The notes below the pieces were generated by a model that had not been told where the DNA came from, did not search any database, and worked only from the letters and a program-made list of their open reading frames with translations. A stretch of DNA of 64,000 nt. Origin: a virus. The translations under genes were made by a program, and so were the position numbers. The DNA is taken from positions 1 to 64,000 of IMG/VR virus record IMGVR_UViG_3300043427_001988; one strand, given 5' to 3'. This document shows, piece after piece, positions 60,832-64,000 of the stretch (its first letter is position 1; the number at the start of each line of letters is the position of its first letter).

Positions 60832-62765
60832 ACACATACACTATTTTACGAACAACTACCGAGATTTCCTCGGTAGTTCACTCCCTCCGCAATCGCCCTA
60901 TTCTGTACCTTGATACAGAGACCACTCACCTGGACCCACATCGAGCACGCTTACTTACAGTGCAGGTATACGACGGTGAGGAAGCCTATGTAATCGACTG
61001 CACGTCCTTGTCAGATATTTCGGTAATTTCTCCGCTGTTCACAGGAACTGCCCTGAAGGTATTTCACAATGCGGCGTATGACCTAAAGATTATCTACAAG
61101 AACTTTGATTATCTTATCCGTGATGTGTATGATACCATGATTACCGAGCGTATGCTTACCGCAGGATTTCCTAGCGCACTGTACTCGTCGGCCTTAGGAG
61201 CAGTCGCTGAGCGTCGTCTGCAAATCAAGCTGGATAAATCGGTACGAAGTACCTTTACAACCAGCGAGATTTCAGTCTTAAGTCAGGAGCAACTTGACTA
61301 TGCAGTCAACGACGTATTTGTGCTTAAGCCTATCCATGAACAACAGATGCGCGAGGTTCAGGAGCACAGCCTGCAGAAAGTACACGAGTTAGAAATGCGC
61401 TTGTGTCCTGTAACAGCGATGATTGAGTACACAGGTATGCCATTTGACGATGAGCATCTGAAAGAACTCGCCCCGACGTTTATTCGTCTTATTGAAGAAT
61501 CTGATAAAGTACTTCAAGACGTATTCATCAGTGCAGGGGTTTGTGACCAGATTGTATTTAGTCGAGACGGCTATCGTGCAATCAACCCTGGGTCATCCCA
61601 ACAAATGGTAGAGATATTCAATAAGGTAGGTATCAACGTAACGAGTCTTAATGCTCGTGTCGTTATGCAGTGGGATTTTAAGAACAAGAAGAAGGCAAAA
61701 GATTTCACAGTGGACTTTGCTGAGTTATCACAGGATGCTGACCTGGGTGAGGCGATGGATAGGTTCGGTAGCTTTGAGAACAAATACCTACAAGCGTATG
61801 CGTTCTACACTGCGGCTAAGAAGATTTATTCCACGTATATCAAGGCTCTTCCTGAATTGCGGAATCCTGTAACAAAACGGATTCATTGTTCGTTTAATCA
61901 GTATGGTGCGGCTACCGGTCGTTTCTCAAGCTCATCTCCAAATCTGCAAAACATTCCGTCAGACCAGAAGATGAAAAACTTGGGAATCTCATCAAGTATC
62001 CGTCATGCGTTCAAGGTGTCATCTCCAGGGCGTAAGTTAATCATCGCCGACTACTCAACTATTGAGCTGGTCATTATTGCAGATGCAAGTGGTGATGAAG
62101 GTCTGATTAAGAATCTAGATGACTTGCATACGTTTGTTGCTCGTGAAGTTCTTGGCGTTAAAGATATTAACAATAAGAATAAGAAAGAGCATCCCTATAA
62201 ACTCTGGCGCGATGTAGCCAAGATGGTGAACTACTCAATCGCCTACAACGTCGGCGGTGATAGTCTTGGTAAGCAGATGTCGATTGCCCTATCCCCTCTG
62301 GGTGAGAAGATTTCTGCGGAACGTGCTGAGAAGATTATTGAGGATTGGAAGGGACGCTTCCCCCAGGCCGCACAGTGGCTTCGTAATAGTGCACGGTCAG
62401 TGATGCTTTACGGATGGGTAGCAGATAGTTATGGGCGCAAACGCTTCTGGGACCGAAGCGAGTTTGGTAATAAGTGGCGACGACTGGCCGCGGAGCGAGA
62501 AGCGATGAACTTCCCAATCCAAGCGTTGTCAGCGTCAATGGTTAAGTTAGCATTGGTTGGTACGTTTGACCGCCTTGACCCCTCACGAGGTCGTATTGTG
62601 TCAACGGTGCATGACGAAATCATTCTCGAAACCACGAAGAGCTACGCAGAAGATGCGGCGCAAATACTCAAGGAAGAAATGGAGAAAGCGGCGCAAGCTG
62701 TACTACCGAACCTTGGTCCAACGGTAGAAGTAACGCCCGCAATATCAGACAAATATGACAAATAG
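60828..62765 (+). CDS. polA-like: DNA polymerase I, family A, with 3'-5' exonuclease (645 aa)
   Basis: ATG at 60828 in ATGA overlap. Exonuclease motifs LYLDTETTHLD (near 28), FHNAAYDLKI (near 80) and YAVNDVFVL. Polymerase motif A IIADYSTIELVIIA (near 407; the usual Arg after IEL is Val), motif B KMVNYSIAYN (near 467; Tyr in place of the common Phe, Asn in place of Gly) and motif C VHDEIILE (near 594). No 5'-3' exonuclease domain. Replicative polymerase of the phage. Confidence 0.9.
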   Translation: MNTYTILRTTTEISSVVHSLRNRPILYLDTETTHLDPHRARLLTVQVYDGEEAYVIDCTSLSDISVISPLFTGTALKVFHNAAYDLKIIYKNFDYLIRDVYDTMITERMLTAGFPSALYSSALGAVAERRLQIKLDKSVRSTFTTSEISVLSQEQLDYAVNDVFVLKPIHEQQMREVQEHSLQKVHELEMRLCPVTAMIEYTGMPFDDEHLKELAPTFIRLIEESDKVLQDVFISAGVCDQIVFSRDGYRAINPGSSQQMVEIFNKVGINVTSLNARVVMQWDFKNKKKAKDFTVDFAELSQDADLGEAMDRFGSFENKYLQAYAFYTAAKKIYSTYIKALPELRNPVTKRIHCSFNQYGAATGRFSSSSPNLQNIPSDQKMKNLGISSSIRHAFKVSSPGRKLIIADYSTIELVIIADASGDEGLIKNLDDLHTFVAREVLGVKDINNKNKKEHPYKLWRDVAKMVNYSIAYNVGGDSLGKQMSIALSPLGEKISAERAEKIIEDWKGRFPQAAQWLRNSARSVMLYGWVADSYGRKRFWDRSEFGNKWRRLAAEREAMNFPIQALSASMVKLALVGTFDRLDPSRGRIVSTVHDEIILETTKSYAEDAAQILKEEMEKAAQAVLPNLGPTVEVTPAISDKYDK

Positions 62766-62976
62766 GGAGCAGTATGAAATCTCAATACACGGATACGAAC
62801 ATGAAGGTAGTTATAATTACGATATTATTTTTTATTGTTACACCACTGATACTGTGGTTTTTCGGGAAAGACTATCTGGAAGAAATCGCGCAGAATCTGG
62901 AATAAAGCTTAGCACAGCACTACGTGCATATTTAGGAGGGGTAGAATGGCAAAAAGTGTTAGCTTCGAGGGAATGA
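62755..62976 (+). CDS. Hypothetical small protein (73 aa)
   Basis: ATG at 62755 overlaps the polymerase by 11 nt and lacks a good ribosome site; its end overlaps recA by 31 nt. Protein-like sequence (YEISIHGYEHEGSYNYDIIF; RNRAESGIKLSTALRAYLGG). A different frame at 62774-62905 has GGGAG 4 nt before its ATG and encodes a 43-aa hydrophobic peptide, so which frame is used is unsettled. Confidence 0.5.
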   Translation: MTNREQYEISIHGYEHEGSYNYDIIFYCYTTDTVVFRERLSGRNRAESGIKLSTALRAYLGGVEWQKVLASRE

Positions 62977-63911
62977 GTATGGCTGAGACAGTGCGGGAAC
63001 ACTTGTGGTTCCCCTCTAGTCTCCCAAGTGTGAATTACGCGCTGGGTGATATGCGCGGTATTCAAGGTGGTAGTATTGTGATGCTACTCGCTGAGCCTGG
63101 GCATGGCAAAACAACCATGGCCTTAGACCTTATCGCACAAGCACAGCAAAAAGGCGAGCTTAAGGAAATAGAGGTTAAAATTGATAAGGGTATGCGCATA
63201 ATTAATGCGCTGTTCGTTGATTTAGAGCGAACGTTTGATGCAGAGTACGCTAGTCGTATAGGTGTGGATGTGAACAAGCTCGCCGTGTACAAGCCGAACT
63301 ATGCAGAACAAGCCCTTCCAGTTATTGAGCACTTACTTGAGCAGGGACTTCAGCTTGTGGTATTTGATAGTGTACCTGCGATGATTACGAAGGATGAATT
63401 TGACAAAGATGTTGATGAGCCAGCTCGTATGGCTGGTTCTGCAAATCTGCTTGCGCGTTGGCTTGTTCGTCTACTGGGTTTAGTTGATAATGCAGACGCA
63501 CTGTTTGTATTCATCAATCAATACCGCGCAAATATTTCACCAATGGCCCGCTCTGAGAAAAAGCCATACGGTACACGAGCACTGCGGTACTTCTCTAAGA
63601 TTATCCTGGAGCTAGTGAAGATTAAAAATGAGGAAGACCGCTCTACTATTCAAATGACTGTGAGCAAAAACAAACAAGCTCCGGAAGGTCAGAAAGTAGA
63701 GTACCTCATGCGCAAGGGTCAGGGCATGTCTGCGGCGCACGACGTGTTTGCCTGTGCTGTAGATGCTGGGCTTATTCGTAAGAGTGGTAGTTGGTTTGAG
63801 TATGACGGGCACAAAGCCCAAGGCGCAGATTCTGCAATTGCCCAGTTCCCAATGGCTGAAATTAGAATGAAAGTGGAGGCTGAACTATCCAATGACCTCA
63901 CGCGTAAGTGA
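62946..63911 (+). CDS. recA-like: RecA-like recombinase (321 aa)
   Basis: ATG at 62946, AGGAGG about 7 nt upstream. Walker A EPGHGKTT (50-57), Walker B QLVVFDS (136-142), VFINQYRANIS and ELVKIKNEEDR as in phage RecA/UvsX-like proteins. Shorter than bacterial RecA and lacking the acidic C-terminal domain. Strand exchange in recombination-dependent replication and repair. Confidence 0.85.
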   Translation: MAKSVSFEGMSMAETVREHLWFPSSLPSVNYALGDMRGIQGGSIVMLLAEPGHGKTTMALDLIAQAQQKGELKEIEVKIDKGMRIINALFVDLERTFDAEYASRIGVDVNKLAVYKPNYAEQALPVIEHLLEQGLQLVVFDSVPAMITKDEFDKDVDEPARMAGSANLLARWLVRLLGLVDNADALFVFINQYRANISPMARSEKKPYGTRALRYFSKIILELVKIKNEEDRSTIQMTVSKNKQAPEGQKVEYLMRKGQGMSAAHDVFACAVDAGLIRKSGSWFEYDGHKAQGADSAIAQFPMAEIRMKVEAELSNDLTRK

Positions 63912-64000
63912 CTGGTTAGAAAACCCGCCGGATTATTACGACATGACCACCGCCTATCAACGCCTTGGTGAACTTCGGGCAAAAGTCATCAAATTAAAGC
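63892..64000 (+). CDS. Start of a further replication-module gene (truncated at the window edge)
   Basis: ATG at 63892, GGAGG about 12 nt upstream, overlapping recA by 20 nt. Visible sequence MTSRVSDWLENPPDYYDMTT then AYQRLGELRAKVIKLK. No family can be named from 36 residues. Confidence 0.55.
   Translation, partial: MTSRVSDWLENPPDYYDMTTAYQRLGELRAKVIKLK

Noticed and set aside
1-64000. CRISPR array, integrase, att site or insertion sequence
   Set aside because: No regularly spaced repeats with spacers, no recombinase signature and no transposase were found; the repeats present are regulatory modules.

Overview
This window is a large segment of a tailed double-stranded DNA bacteriophage. The phage is siphovirus-like: it has a major tail protein, a chaperone pair and a 1857-residue tape measure, and I see no contractile sheath. 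There is a terminase, portal, prohead protease, HK97-type capsid protein, head-tail and tail genes, an endolysin/holin cassette and a full replication module (single-strand binding protein, primase, DnaB helicase, nuclease, family A DNA polymerase, RecA). No integrase or repressor of lysogeny is visible. The host cannot be fixed from sequence. The host reads textbook sigma-70 promoters (TTGACA-17-TATAMT) and AGGAG ribosome sites, and probably has ParB, because six perfect consensus parS sites are present. The VanW-like and BMP-type lipoprotein genes faintly suggest Chloroflexota (low confidence).

Region 1 (1-11.7 kb) is an array of about 26 small, mostly leftward accessory genes. Most have their own promoter, short leader, ribosome site and terminator. 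The promoters fall into classes: (I) consensus boxes with a palindrome ATGAGA-N4-TCTCAT exactly 10 bp upstream of -35; (II) a good -10, no -35, and direct repeats TCTMAY-N5-TCTCAT; and plain promoters whose -35 often lies inside the end of the neighbouring gene. A G-rich element follows most genes. A 133-nt tmRNA-like RNA (10028-10160) starts on the base after a stop codon.

Region 2 (11.7-15.5 kb) differs in composition, rich in CGCCCC and CpG words. It carries small leftward genes separated by a repeated module of stop codon, parS, GC hairpin and AGGGG ribosome site. Six copies of TGTTTCACGTGAAACA lie between 13654 and 15265.

Region 3 (15.8-30.2 kb, leftward) holds small membrane and unknown proteins, a VanW-like protein, an RNase H-like protein, a BMP-family lipoprotein with a structured ~190-nt leader, a DNA methyltransferase, holin and endolysin genes, portal, a terminase interrupted by an intein in its Walker A motif, and a nucleotide block (monomeric B12-dependent ribonucleotide reductase, MazG-like, DUF1599-like).

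Region 4 (30.2-31.6 kb) is a divergent promoter region followed by a zinc-ribbon/HTH protein and a GIY-YIG homing endonuclease with a matching C-terminal HTH. Region 5 (31.6-56.5 kb, rightward) is head, connector, tail and fibre genes and a glycosyltransferase. Region 6 (56.5-64 kb, rightward) is the replication module, which runs off the right edge. Genes within modules typically overlap by ATGA or TAATG, so most operons are translationally coupled.
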